Source: Halobacteriales archaeon QS_5_70_15
GTDB lineage: Archaea > Halobacteriota > Halobacteria > Halobacteriales > Haloarculaceae
Length of the DNA stretch: 26,210 nt
Direction of reading: 5' to 3'
Assembly (NCBI GenBank): GCA_003022005.1
Contig: PXRQ01000069.1
Coordinates: forward strand, 1 to 26,210
The notes beneath the pieces are model-generated. The model was not told the origin of the DNA and ran no database searches. It saw only the letters and a list, made by a program, of their open reading frames with translations. The stretch's first letter is position 1; every line of letters starts with the position of its first letter. Shown here piece after piece: positions 14,192 through 22,440 of this stretch. Both the position numbers and the translations under genes were made by a program.

Positions 14192-16434
14192 GCCGGTCGA
14201 CCCGCCGGAAGGCCGCCGAGATCCGTCACCTCCTCGAGACCGAGGGGGAGGCCATGTACGACAACACGCGGGTGCTCAACGAGGGCCGGTACGAGGCCAT
14301 CGAGAGCTTCGACCGGTTCGAGGAGCTCCGCGAGGAGGCCCGCTCGATCAAGGAGGCCGCCATCGCGGACCTCGACGGGTTGATCGAACGGGTCCGCGAG
14401 AGCGTCGAGGAGAACGGCGGCCACGTCCACCTCGCCGAGGACGCCGCGGATGCCAGGGCCTACGTCGAGGAGGTGTGTGGCGAGGCGGACGCCGAGACCG
14501 TCGTGAAGTCGAAGTCGATGACGACCGAGGAGATCGAGCTGAACGAGGGTCTCGAATCCCGCGGCGTCGACGTCTACGAGACCGACCTCGGGGAGTTCGT
14601 CATCCAGCTGGCCGACGAGGCGCCGAGCCACATCGTCGCGCCGGGCTTCCACAAGTCCCGCGAGGAGATCGCCCGGCTGTTGAACGAGGCCTACGAGCCC
14701 GAGGAGCCCCTCGAGACCGCCGAGGAGCTGACCCGGTTCGCCCGGGACGTCCTCGGCGAGCACATCCGCGACGCGGACGTCGGCGTGACGGGCGCGAACT
14801 TCGTCCTCGCCGGGTCCGGAACGATCGTGCTCGTCACGAACGAGGGCAACGCCCGGAAGACCGCGGTCACGCCGGACACGCACGTCGCGGTCGCGGGCGT
14901 CGAGAAGCTCATCCCCTCGATCGACGACCTCTCGCCGTTCGTGGAGATCATCGCCCGCGCGGCGACGGGTCAGAGCATCGCCCAGTACGTGACGATGCTC
15001 TCCCCGCCCACCGACTCGCCGACGCTCGACTTCGAGAACCCGCACGGGTCGATCGAGGGCGGGAGCGAGGACCGCGAGTTCCACCTCGTCCTCCTCGACA
15101 ACGGCCGGACGGCGATGCGCGAGGACGAGGACCTGCGCGAGACGCTCTACTGCATCCGGTGTGGGGCCTGCTCGAACTCGTGTGCGAACTTCCAGCAGGT
15201 CGGCGGCCACGCCTTCGGCGGGGAGACCTACTCGGGGGGCATCGGGACCGGGTGGGAGGCGGGCGTGGAGGGGCTCGACTCGGCCGCGGAGTTCAACGAC
15301 CTCTGTACCGGCTGTTCGCGCTGTGTGAACGCCTGCCCGGTGAAGATCGACATCCCGTGGATCAATACGGTCGTCCGCGAGCGGGTCAAACGCGGCGAGG
15401 ACCCCGACGCGTTCGACCACCTCGTCGACGGGCTCGTCCCGGACGAGGAGGAGCCGGGGTTCGACCCCCGGAACCGCTTCTTCGGGAACCTCGAGACGGT
15501 GGCGAAGGTCGGAAGCGCGCTCGCGCCGGCGTCGAACTGGCTCGCCGACGCGGGACCGGTCCGGGCGGCGATGGACCGTTGGCTCGGGATCGACCGCCGG
15601 CGGGACCTCCCGGAGTTCCGGCGGGAGACCCTGCGGAAGTGGTTCGAGCGGCGCGAGTCGGACGGTCGGGCCGGTCGGGCTCCGTCGAACGCGAGCGCGG
15701 ACCGCGAGGTCGTCCTCTACCCTGACGTCTACACGAACCACGTCCAGGTCGAGCGGGGGAAGGCGGCGGTGCGGGTCCTCGAGGCGCTCGGGGCCGACGT
15801 CCGGATCCCCGACGCCGGCGAGAGCGGTCGGGCGCCGCTCTCACAGGGGATGGTCTCGACCGCCGGCCGGGCGGCCGAGGGGACGTACGACGCGCTCGCG
15901 AGACACCTCGACGCCGGGCGCGACGTCGTCGTCGTCGAGCCATCGGACCTCGCCATGTTCCGCCGGGAGTACGAGCGGTTCCTCCCGGAGGCCTCCCACG
16001 AGCGGCTCGCGGAGAGCAGCTACGAGGTGATGGAGTACGTCTACGGCCTGCTGGAGAACGGCGCCGACGCCGACGCGCTCGCGGCGGGCGACGGGAACCG
16101 GAACGGGAACGGCGAGAAGCTCGCCTACCACAGCCACTGCCAGCAGCGGACGCTCGGCCTCGAGACGTACACCGAGGCCGTGTTCGACCGCCTCGGCTAC
16201 GACGTCACCACCTCGGAGGCGGAGTGCTGCGGGATGGCCGGCTCGTTCGGCTACAAGTCCGAGTACTACGAGCTCTCGACGAGCGTCGGCGAGTCGCTCC
16301 TCGAGGAGTTCGACACCCGGGGACGGTGGGTCGTCGCAAGCGGGACGTCCTGTCTCGACCAGCTCGAGGGGCTCCTCGACCGGCCGACCGCACACCCGGT
16401 CCAGGTCCTCGACCCAGTCCGGACCGAACGCTGA
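14188..16434 (+). CDS. LutB-LutA fusion: LUD domain, two 4Fe-4S sites, CCG-type C-terminal region
   Basis: This 748-residue protein joins the LutB and LutA functions of the lactate-oxidation complex. The LUD domain is at about 70-300 (GVTGANFVLAGSGTIVLVTNEGN). It is followed by a ferredoxin-like part with two complete 4Fe-4S sets: Cys322, 325, 328, 332 and Cys373, 376, 379, 383. The C-terminal LutA part (about 510-748) should carry two CCG motifs. The second is present (HSHC with Cys651, and CCGMAGSFGY with Cys680-681). At the first site the sequence is GESGRAPLSQG (Glu545-Ser546-Gly547), so both cysteines are absent. A short Asn/Gly-rich linker sits near residue 637. Pyruvate produced here could feed a pyruvate dehydrogenase. 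No lactate permease gene is in the window. Confidence 0.9.
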   Translation: MSRSTRRKAAEIRHLLETEGEAMYDNTRVLNEGRYEAIESFDRFEELREEARSIKEAAIADLDGLIERVRESVEENGGHVHLAEDAADARAYVEEVCGEADAETVVKSKSMTTEEIELNEGLESRGVDVYETDLGEFVIQLADEAPSHIVAPGFHKSREEIARLLNEAYEPEEPLETAEELTRFARDVLGEHIRDADVGVTGANFVLAGSGTIVLVTNEGNARKTAVTPDTHVAVAGVEKLIPSIDDLSPFVEIIARAATGQSIAQYVTMLSPPTDSPTLDFENPHGSIEGGSEDREFHLVLLDNGRTAMREDEDLRETLYCIRCGACSNSCANFQQVGGHAFGGETYSGGIGTGWEAGVEGLDSAAEFNDLCTGCSRCVNACPVKIDIPWINTVVRERVKRGEDPDAFDHLVDGLVPDEEEPGFDPRNRFFGNLETVAKVGSALAPASNWLADAGPVRAAMDRWLGIDRRRDLPEFRRETLRKWFERRESDGRAGRAPSNASADREVVLYPDVYTNHVQVERGKAAVRVLEALGADVRIPDAGESGRAPLSQGMVSTAGRAAEGTYDALARHLDAGRDVVVVEPSDLAMFRREYERFLPEASHERLAESSYEVMEYVYGLLENGADADALAAGDGNRNGNGEKLAYHSHCQQRTLGLETYTEAVFDRLGYDVTTSEAECCGMAGSFGYKSEYYELSTSVGESLLEEFDTRGRWVVASGTSCLDQLEGLLDRPTAHPVQVLDPVRTER

Positions 16435-16459
16435 ACCGGTCGGCGGTCCCTGCCGACGT

Positions 16460-16527
16460 GTACTCCCGTCCCGCCGGTACTCCCGTTCGGTGGGGATTCC
16501 CGTCCGGTCGGCGCTCCCGGTCCGTCC
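16460..16527. repeat. 17-nt tandem repeat, four copies
   Basis: Four consecutive 17-nt units occupy 16460-16476, 16477-16493, 16494-16510 and 16511-16527. The first two begin GTACTCCCGT, and all share TCCCG at the same position. A more diverged unit may precede them at 16443. They lie in the 178-nt gap between the lactate genes and the acyl-CoA synthetase, upstream of its TATA element. Confidence 0.7.
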
Positions 16528-16582
16528 CCGTGGTCGCCGCGGGCGTCCCTTCCGCCGCCCGCCGTCCCGGCCGTGAGAAACG

Positions 16583-16588
16583 TATTTG
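16583..16588 (+). promoter_or_regulatory. TATA element for acyl-CoA synthetase
   Basis: TATTTG lies 25-30 nt upstream of ATG 16613. It supports that start rather than the in-frame TTG at 16586, which falls inside the element. Confidence 0.55.
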
Positions 16589-16612
16589 CCCCTGCTCCCG
16601 GCACGTCGTGCC

Positions 16613-18268
16613 ATGACGTGGTACGTCACTCTCGATGCGGACTCCTACGAGGCGGCGCGCGAGGGGTTCGAGTGGGACCTGCCCGAGGGGTACGACGCCG
16701 TCTGGAACGTCCTCGGCAAGCACGAGAACCCCGACGAGCGGGTCGCCCTCTACCAGGCGTACCCGGACGGCCGCCGGGAGACGTACACGTTCGCGGACCT
16801 CGACGCCGAATCGAGCCGGATGGCGAACGCGCTGGCCGAGCGCGGCGTCGGCTTCGGCGACCGGGTGGGCATCGTCCTGCCGCAGAAGCCGGCGAACCCC
16901 GTCACGCACCTCGCCTGCTGGAAGCTCGGCGCCGTCTCCATCCCCCTCTCCGTGCTGTTCGGCGAGGACGGCCTCGGCTACCGCCTCCGGAACGGCGGCG
17001 CGAGCGTCGTCGTCTGCGACGCGAGCATGACCGGAACCGTCGAACGTGTCCGGGGGGACTGCCCGGCCCTCGAGCACGTCGTCGAGGTCGACGGCGGGGA
17101 CGCCCCCGACGGCGACGTCGAGCCGTACGGCGCGGTGCTCGACGGTCAGCCGGCGACCCACGAGCGTGCGGACGTCGGCGCGGACACGCCGGCGACCATC
17201 GTCTACACGAGCGGGAGCACGGGCGACCCGAAGGGGGTGCTCCACACCCAGGGGAGCTGGGTCGGCCACTGCCCGGGCTACCAGATGTACTTCGAGCGGG
17301 ACGTGCTGGAGAAGTCCGTTGTCTGGACCCCCGCCGACTGGGCGTGGCTCGGCGCGCTCGCCGACGCGGTGTTCACTACCTGGCACTACGGACGTCCCAT
17401 CGTCGGCTACCCGGCGGGGAAGTTCGACCCCGAAACCGCCCTCTCGCTCATGGACGAGTTCGGGGTGACCGACACGTTCCTCCCCCCCACCGCGATACGG
17501 ATGATGATGGACGTCGAGGCGCCGGCCGAGCGGTACGACCTCGAACTGGACGCGATCTGCTCGGGCGGGGAGCCGCTCACCTCGGACATCCTCGAGTGGG
17601 CCGACGCCGAGCTGGAGGGGGTCGTCGTCAACGAGTTCTACGGACAGACCGAGGCGAACATGCTCTGTGTCAACTGCCAGGGCTGGTTCGAGGCCCGCCC
17701 GGGGAGCATGGGGAAGGTCCCGCCGGGCCGGGAGGTCGCTGTCGTCGACGGCGAGACGGGCGAGGAGCTCCCCGCGGGCGAGGTCGGCGAGATCGCCGTC
17801 GACCACACCACCGACGACCCGATCGTCTTCGAGGAGTACTGGCGGATGCCCGACGAGACCGGGGCGACCCGGGTCGGCCGGTGGCACCTGACCGGCGATC
17901 TGGGGTACCGCGACGGGGACGGCTACTTCTGGTACAAGGCCCGCGCGGACGACGTCATCATCACGAGCGGCTACCGCGTCGGGCCGGGCGAGGTCGAGGA
18001 CGCGGTCCTCGAGCACCCGGCGGTCGCACAGGTCGGGGTCATCGGCGTCCCGGACGACACCCGCGGCGAGGTGATCAAGGCGTTCGTCGAACTCCGGCGA
18101 GGGGCCGACCCCTCCGACGCGCTCCGCGAGGAGATACGCGACGTCGTCCGCGACCGCCTCGCGAAGTACGAGTACCCCCGCGAGATCGAGTTCATGGACG
18201 AGCTCCCGCAGACGACGACCGGGAAGATCCGACGGGTGGCGCTGCGCGAGTACGAGGGACTGAACTGA
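16613..18268 (+). CDS. AMP-forming acyl-CoA synthetase (medium-chain/acetyl-CoA synthetase-like)
   Basis: This 551-residue ANL-superfamily enzyme activates a carboxylic acid with ATP to an acyl-adenylate and then to acyl-CoA. The phosphate-binding motif YTSGSTGDPKG is near residue 198. NEFYGQTEANM (A5), the hinge-containing KARADDVIITSGYRVGPGEVE and the C-terminal catalytic Lys538 in TTTGKIRR are all present, so it looks active. The lack of the long N-terminal extension typical of true acetyl-CoA synthetases and the overall pattern suggest a medium-chain or broad-range acid; the substrate is not readable. It stands alone, transcribed towards the DUF35 gene, and could supply CoA thioesters to the acyl-CoA enzymes elsewhere in the window. 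Confidence 0.92.
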   Translation: MTWYVTLDADSYEAAREGFEWDLPEGYDAVWNVLGKHENPDERVALYQAYPDGRRETYTFADLDAESSRMANALAERGVGFGDRVGIVLPQKPANPVTHLACWKLGAVSIPLSVLFGEDGLGYRLRNGGASVVVCDASMTGTVERVRGDCPALEHVVEVDGGDAPDGDVEPYGAVLDGQPATHERADVGADTPATIVYTSGSTGDPKGVLHTQGSWVGHCPGYQMYFERDVLEKSVVWTPADWAWLGALADAVFTTWHYGRPIVGYPAGKFDPETALSLMDEFGVTDTFLPPTAIRMMMDVEAPAERYDLELDAICSGGEPLTSDILEWADAELEGVVVNEFYGQTEANMLCVNCQGWFEARPGSMGKVPPGREVAVVDGETGEELPAGEVGEIAVDHTTDDPIVFEEYWRMPDETGATRVGRWHLTGDLGYRDGDGYFWYKARADDVIITSGYRVGPGEVEDAVLEHPAVAQVGVIGVPDDTRGEVIKAFVELRRGADPSDALREEIRDVVRDRLAKYEYPREIEFMDELPQTTTGKIRRVALREYEGLN

Positions 18269-18360
18269 GCCGCGGTCGGGGTCCGGGTCCCGCCGGCGGT
18301 CCTGCGTCGGCCCGGGTGGGGGGCCCTCTGCCGGTCCCGTACCCGGCCCGGCGAGGGGTC

Positions 18361-18810
18361 CTACGACGGGTCGAGCGGCCGGAACTTCGGGAGGACGACC
18401 TCCTCGGTGATCCGGTCGAAGACCACCTCGACGGCCATCCCGTTCTCGACGTCCCCTGGGTCACGGTCCACGAGGGCCGTGAACATCCGCGGCCCCTCCG
18501 CGAGGTCGACGTACGCGAGGACGTAGGGTATCTCCTCGGCGAAGGCGGGCTCCTGCACCACCCGACGGACGACCGTGTGCGCGTAGACGCGGCCCTCGCC
18601 GGACGCGACCCGCCACTCCAGGTCCGCACGCCCACAGAACCGACACCACGGTCGCGGGAAGAACTGCGCCTCGCCGCAGTCGGAACACCACTGGAGGCGG
18701 AGTTCGCCCTCGCGGGTCCCGGCCCAGAACGGCTCGGCGTAGGGCTCGTCCGCGAGCGCCGGCAGTGGCCGGGCGGCCGCTCCCCCCGTGTCGGGTCCGC
18801 CGGCGGTCAT
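18361..18810 (-). CDS. DUF35 OB-fold/zinc-ribbon acyl-CoA-binding protein
   Basis: This 149-residue DUF35 (ChsH2-like) protein has a rubredoxin-like zinc ribbon with Cys42, Cys45, Cys56 and Cys59, followed by an OB-fold (GRVYAHTVVRR to VEVVFDRI). DUF35 proteins bind thiolase-fold partners and complete their acyl-CoA site, as in archaeal acetoacetyl-CoA thiolase/HMG-CoA synthase complexes and in steroid side-chain aldolases. Its ATG (18810) overlaps the stop of the thiolase-like gene (ATGA), giving a co-translated pair that very probably forms one complex. Confidence 0.9.
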   Translation of the reverse strand: MTAGGPDTGGAAARPLPALADEPYAEPFWAGTREGELRLQWCSDCGEAQFFPRPWCRFCGRADLEWRVASGEGRVYAHTVVRRVVQEPAFAEEIPYVLAYVDLAEGPRMFTALVDRDPGDVENGMAVEVVFDRITEEVVLPKFRPLDPS

Positions 18811-20018
18811 CCGTCCACCCCTCGCCGCAGGACGATGGTCGTCGTGTGCTGGTAGTTCCTGTCGTAGGAGAGCCCCCCGAGCCCGGTGAGCAGGCCCACG
18901 GAGGCACCGGGGACCTGCCGGTCGCCCCCGCGGCCGGTGAGCTGTCTGACCGCCTCGTTGACGCCCGTGAACCCGCCCGCCCGCCCCGTCTGCCCGGAGG
19001 AGTGCTGGCCGCCGCCCGTGTTCAGCGGGACGTCGCCGTCGAACGAGAGGTCGGTCCGCTCGACGAACGCGCCGCCCTCGCCCTTCGCACAGAGGCCGAT
19101 GTCCTCCAGCTGGAGGACGACCGAGATCGGATAGTTATCGTACAGCTGGTAGAAGTCCATCCCCTCGACGGTGCGTTCGGAGCCCGCGAACGCCTCCTCG
19201 GTGGCCCGGGCGATGCCCGTGGTCGTGACGTCCGGGCGCTGGCTCGTGTCGGCGTTGACCATCCGCTTGCCGTACGTCTCGATCCGTACCGGCGGGCCCT
19301 CGAACCGGTCGGCGTTCCCCGCCCGCGTGAGGAGGACCCCGTAGCCGGCGTTCACCGGGATGACGGCGTCGAGAAGCCGGATCGGGTCCGAGAGGACCGG
19401 GGAGTCGAGGTAGTCGTCCATCGTGATCGGTTCGTCCTGGTACGCGAGCGGGTTGCGCGTCGCGTGCTCGCGGGAGGTGATCGCGATCTTCCCCAGCTGT
19501 TCGGGCTCGATGCCGTGCTCGTGTTCGTAGCGGTTCTGAACGAGCGCCACCCGGGAGTTCGGCCCCTGGTAGCCGAACGGCGCCATGTAGTTGGTCTCGA
19601 AGCCGTGCTCGGGCGCCGGGATGGGGAGCGTCTCGGCGCTGCCGGGGGGTCTGGGCGTGTCCGCGCCGAGACAGAGCATCGTCTCGGTGACCCCCTGCTG
19701 GACGGCCAGCGCGCCCTGGAGGAGGAGTTCGGTGGGGCTGGCGCCGCCGTGTTCGGCCACCGTCAGCCAGTCGATGTCCTCGAACCCGAGGAGTTCGGCG
19801 AGGTTGTCGGCGTAGCGGGCGGTTTCGCGCTGGTTCGGTATCACGATACCGAGCCCGTCGACGTCGTTCTTCGCGAAGTCCGTCCCCTCGAGGGTCAGGC
19901 TCGCCGCCTCGCGGAAGTACTCCTCGACGCTGCTCGTCGACTCGCCGCGGTCGGCCCTCGCCCGGCTCTTCGCCGTCTCGCCGACGGCGCCGACGACGAC
20001 GTCGGGGGCGAACGTCAT
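18807..20018 (-). CDS. Thiolase-fold (SCP2-type) protein lacking the nucleophilic cysteine
   Basis: This is a 403-residue thiolase-superfamily protein of the SCP2/lipid-transfer branch. The fold is clear (VVVGAVGETAKSR at the N-terminus, GLCAKGEGGAFVE, and NTGGG near 333-337). Where active thiolases carry Cys in the ACAS motif, this reads GGAS (Gly92). The conserved GHPxG is GQTGR (342-346), so two catalytic residues of the Claisen reaction are missing. YDNYP at 293-297 occupies the segment where Ltp2-type aldolases have an important Tyr nearby. With its DUF35 partner it more resembles a retro-aldolase or acyl-CoA-binding complex than a thiolase; this is inference. It begins at ATG 20018, overlapping the stop of a 23-codon mini-ORF. 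Confidence 0.88.
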   Translation of the reverse strand: MTFAPDVVVGAVGETAKSRARADRGESTSSVEEYFREAASLTLEGTDFAKNDVDGLGIVIPNQRETARYADNLAELLGFEDIDWLTVAEHGGASPTELLLQGALAVQQGVTETMLCLGADTPRPPGSAETLPIPAPEHGFETNYMAPFGYQGPNSRVALVQNRYEHEHGIEPEQLGKIAITSREHATRNPLAYQDEPITMDDYLDSPVLSDPIRLLDAVIPVNAGYGVLLTRAGNADRFEGPPVRIETYGKRMVNADTSQRPDVTTTGIARATEEAFAGSERTVEGMDFYQLYDNYPISVVLQLEDIGLCAKGEGGAFVERTDLSFDGDVPLNTGGGQHSSGQTGRAGGFTGVNEAVRQLTGRGGDRQVPGASVGLLTGLGGLSYDRNYQHTTTIVLRRGVDG

Positions 20019-20086
20019 CCGGACGTCACCGGGCGACGGGGGCGACGGATGGCGAACGGTGCGTCCGGGGGACGAGCGGCCGACAT
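20015..20086 (-). CDS. 23-codon leaderless mini-ORF coupled to the thiolase-like gene
   Basis: ATG 20086 opens a 23-residue frame (MSAARPPDAPFAIRRPRRP and four more residues) ending in TGA 20015-20017, which overlaps the thiolase-like ATG (ATGA). The product is basic and Pro/Arg-rich, unlike the acidic proteins around it. A TATA element at 20112-20117 is 26-31 nt upstream of this ATG but about 95 nt from the main start. This is the third such arrangement in the window. A leader-peptide or coupling role is inferred; expression is untested. Confidence 0.4.
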   Translation of the reverse strand: MSAARPPDAPFAIRRPRRPVTSG

Positions 20087-20111
20087 ACGCGCCACCACTC
20101 CACGGTAGGCG

Positions 20112-20117
20112 CTTAGA
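20112..20117 (-). promoter_or_regulatory. TATA element for the mini-ORF/thiolase-like/DUF35 operon
   Basis: Minus-strand TCTAAG is 26-31 nt upstream of ATG 20086. I see no comparable element 25-30 nt upstream of the thiolase-like ATG at 20018. Confidence 0.5.
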
Positions 20118-20236
20118 GGTTCCCCTTCGGCGGGCGCGGGGGAGCCGACGGGGATCGGACGGCGACCGCCCGGACCGGCGGGCGGGCGGCGCCGCCGACC
20201 CGAAGCGACATACCGGCCGGACGAGAGGGGTCGGTC

Positions 20237-20983
20237 ATGAGCGAACTCGACGGCGAGGTGATCGTCGTGACGGGCGCGAACCGCGGACTGGGACGGGAGA
20301 TGAGCCTGCGGTTCGCCCGGGAGGGCGCGCGGGTCGTGCTCGTCGGTCGCACGGCGTCCGAACTCGAGGCGGTGGCCGAGGAGGCCGACGCGGAGGGGGC
20401 GGGCGGGACGCTGGTCGCGCCCGCGGACGTGACCGAGTCGACCGCGGTCGAGTCGATGATCGAGTCGACGCGCGACGCGTTCGGCCGGGTGGACACCCTC
20501 GTCAACAACGCCGGCATCGGTCTGCTGAGCCTCGAGGACGGCGGCCGGCCGACCCACGATGTTCCCGAGGAGCGGTGGCGGCGGATCGTCGACGTGAACC
20601 TGACCGGGGTGTTCCTCTGCTCGAAGGCGGCCCTGCCGGGGATGCTCGAGCGGGGCCGGGGGAACGTCATCAACATCTCCTCGGGGCTGGGCCGCTACGC
20701 GGCGCCGGGGTACGCCCCGTACAACGCCTCGAAGCACGGGCTCGAGGGGCTGACGAAGACGATGGCGCTCGACTACGAGGAGGCGGGTGTCAACGTGAAC
20801 GCGCTCGACCCCGGCGGACGGGTGAACACCGCCTTCTGGGACCACCTCCCCGACGACGAGCGGGCGGAGATACTCGGGCCCGAGGTGATGAACGACGCCG
20901 CGGTGCTGCTGGCCGCACAGGGGCCGGGCGGCGTGATCGGGGAGTCGATGAACGCCGAGGACTGGGAGGCACGGCTGGGCTGA
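20237..20983 (+). CDS. Short-chain dehydrogenase/reductase (FabG-like SDR)
   Basis: This 248-residue classical SDR has TGANRGLG at about 13-20, NNAG, Ser149 in ISSGLG, and Tyr162 and Lys166 in YNASK. These are consistent with an active NAD(P)H-dependent 3-oxoacyl or alcohol dehydrogenase. The C-terminus (GVIGESMNAEDWEARLG) matches plant- and archaeal-type SDRs with a modified end. It is divergent from the thiolase-like operon, sharing a roughly 150-nt promoter region, so the two units may be regulated together. A TATA-like CATACC at 20209-20214 is about 26 nt upstream of ATG 20237. The substrate is unknown. Confidence 0.92.
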   Translation: MSELDGEVIVVTGANRGLGREMSLRFAREGARVVLVGRTASELEAVAEEADAEGAGGTLVAPADVTESTAVESMIESTRDAFGRVDTLVNNAGIGLLSLEDGGRPTHDVPEERWRRIVDVNLTGVFLCSKAALPGMLERGRGNVINISSGLGRYAAPGYAPYNASKHGLEGLTKTMALDYEEAGVNVNALDPGGRVNTAFWDHLPDDERAEILGPEVMNDAAVLLAAQGPGGVIGESMNAEDWEARLG

Positions 20984-21084
20984 GCGGCCGCGATCCGCCC
21001 GGCGTCGGTCGGTTGCAACGGAGTGAAACAGTCCGAAACGACCGCCATGGTACAACTGTCCGGGGCCGGAAACGGGGAGAAACG

Positions 21085-22218
21085 ATGCGAACCGACCGAA
21101 CCCCCGATCCGGACCGAACCGTCGCCCGCCTGCAGGGCGAGCGGGCGCTGGAGGGGGAGTACCTGGGAACGGCGACCCGGTTCGAGCGGCTGGCCGACGC
21201 CGTCGAGGACTGTGCGATGTTCCTGCTCGACGGGACCGGTCGCGTCCGGACGTGGAACACCGGCGCCGAGCGGACCACCGGGTACGCGAGCGGCGAGGCG
21301 GTCGGGGAACACGTCTCCGTCCTCTACCGCGAGGAGGACGTCCGGAGTGGCGTCCCGGACCACGAGCTCCGCGAGGCAGCCGCCGAGGGACACATAAGCG
21401 AGGAGGGCTGGCGGGTTCGGGAGGACGGGTCGGCGTTCCGCGCGGACGTGACGATCACAGCACTCCGCGACGAGGGCAAGCTCGTGGGCTACACGACGGT
21501 CATGCGGGACCGCACGCGCCGCCGCCGTGAGCAGGAACTGCTCGAACAGCAGGAGCACCTGGAGGACCTCGTCGCGACCATCTCACACGACCTGCGGAAC
21601 CCCATCTCCGTCGCGCAGGGGCACGCCGAGCTGGCCGCCGAGACGGGCGACCTCGACCGTCTCGAGTCGACCACACGGGCGCTCGAGCGGGCGACCGAGC
21701 TGCTCGACTACCTCGCGAAGCTGGCGGAGGAGGGGAGCCGGACCACGGAGCTCGAGCCGGTCGGGCTGCCCGAGGCGGCCGAGGCGGCGTGGCGCGGCGT
21801 CGAGACCGACGGGGCCACGCTGGAGGTCGCGGGGTCCACGACGCTCGTGGCGGACCGACAGCGGCTCCGCCAGCTGCTCGAGAACCTGTTCGGGAACAGC
21901 GTGGAACACGGTTCCACACGCAATCGGCCGTCCCCCGACGACAGCGCCGAACGCGGCGGCTCGGACGTGACGGTCAGGGTCGGCCCGCTCGAGACGGAGC
22001 GGGAGCGTGGGTTCTTCGTCGCGGACGACGGCCCCGGCATCCCCGAGGCCGAGCGAACGGAGGTGTTCGAGATGGGATACACGACCGACCCCGAGGGGAC
22101 GGGCTTCGGGCTGGCGATCTGCGAACGGATCGCCGACGCGCACGGGTGGTTCCTCGACGTGACCGACGCGGCCGGGGGCGGGGCCCGCCTCGAGGTGTCG
22201 GACGTCGAAACCGGGTAG
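21085..22218 (+). CDS. PAS-domain sensor histidine kinase
   Basis: This 377-residue soluble kinase has one PAS domain (about 30-145, including LLDGTGRVRTWNTGAERTTGY), a short coiled segment (145-162), an H box ISHDLRNPI with His168, an N box (LLENLFGNSVEHG), G1 (VADDGPGIP) and G2 (GTGFGLAICERI). All residues for autophosphorylation are in place. There is no membrane segment or receiver domain; haloarchaeal kinases of this type often sense intracellular redox or ligands, but nothing here identifies the signal. The frame is open upstream, but ATG 21085 follows a purine-rich GGGGAG, a weak ribosome-binding site, and begins the conserved protein. A poor TATA-like TACAAC lies near 21052-21057. Confidence 0.9.
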   Translation: MRTDRTPDPDRTVARLQGERALEGEYLGTATRFERLADAVEDCAMFLLDGTGRVRTWNTGAERTTGYASGEAVGEHVSVLYREEDVRSGVPDHELREAAAEGHISEEGWRVREDGSAFRADVTITALRDEGKLVGYTTVMRDRTRRRREQELLEQQEHLEDLVATISHDLRNPISVAQGHAELAAETGDLDRLESTTRALERATELLDYLAKLAEEGSRTTELEPVGLPEAAEAAWRGVETDGATLEVAGSTTLVADRQRLRQLLENLFGNSVEHGSTRNRPSPDDSAERGGSDVTVRVGPLETERERGFFVADDGPGIPEAERTEVFEMGYTTDPEGTGFGLAICERIADAHGWFLDVTDAAGGGARLEVSDVETG

Positions 22219-22255
22219 CCGTCCCGTCGGGGCCGGCACGACGACCACGCCGAGG

Positions 22256-22303
22256 GGTCGACACCCGGGCCACGGATGCCGACCCCGACCCCGGGTGTCG
22301 ACC
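22256..22303. repeat. 14-bp perfect inverted repeat with 20-nt loop
   Basis: GGTCGACACCCGGG at 22256-22269 pairs perfectly with 22290-22303. It lies 38 nt after the kinase stop and upstream of the next gene's TATA element. There is no T-tract after it, so it is not a typical archaeal U-rich terminator; a structural terminator, an mRNA-end stabiliser or a protein-binding site are possible. Confidence 0.85.
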
Positions 22304-22440
22304 GGCCACGTTCGAACGGCGATGGTCCGGCCGTGGTCGCACGAGGGCGGGGTCGCCGCCGCCCGATCGGCCACCGGATCGCGGACGGGTTCGCGTCCCG
22401 GGAACGACAGGATAGTGTGTCTCGGGCCGGAAGGGGGCGT

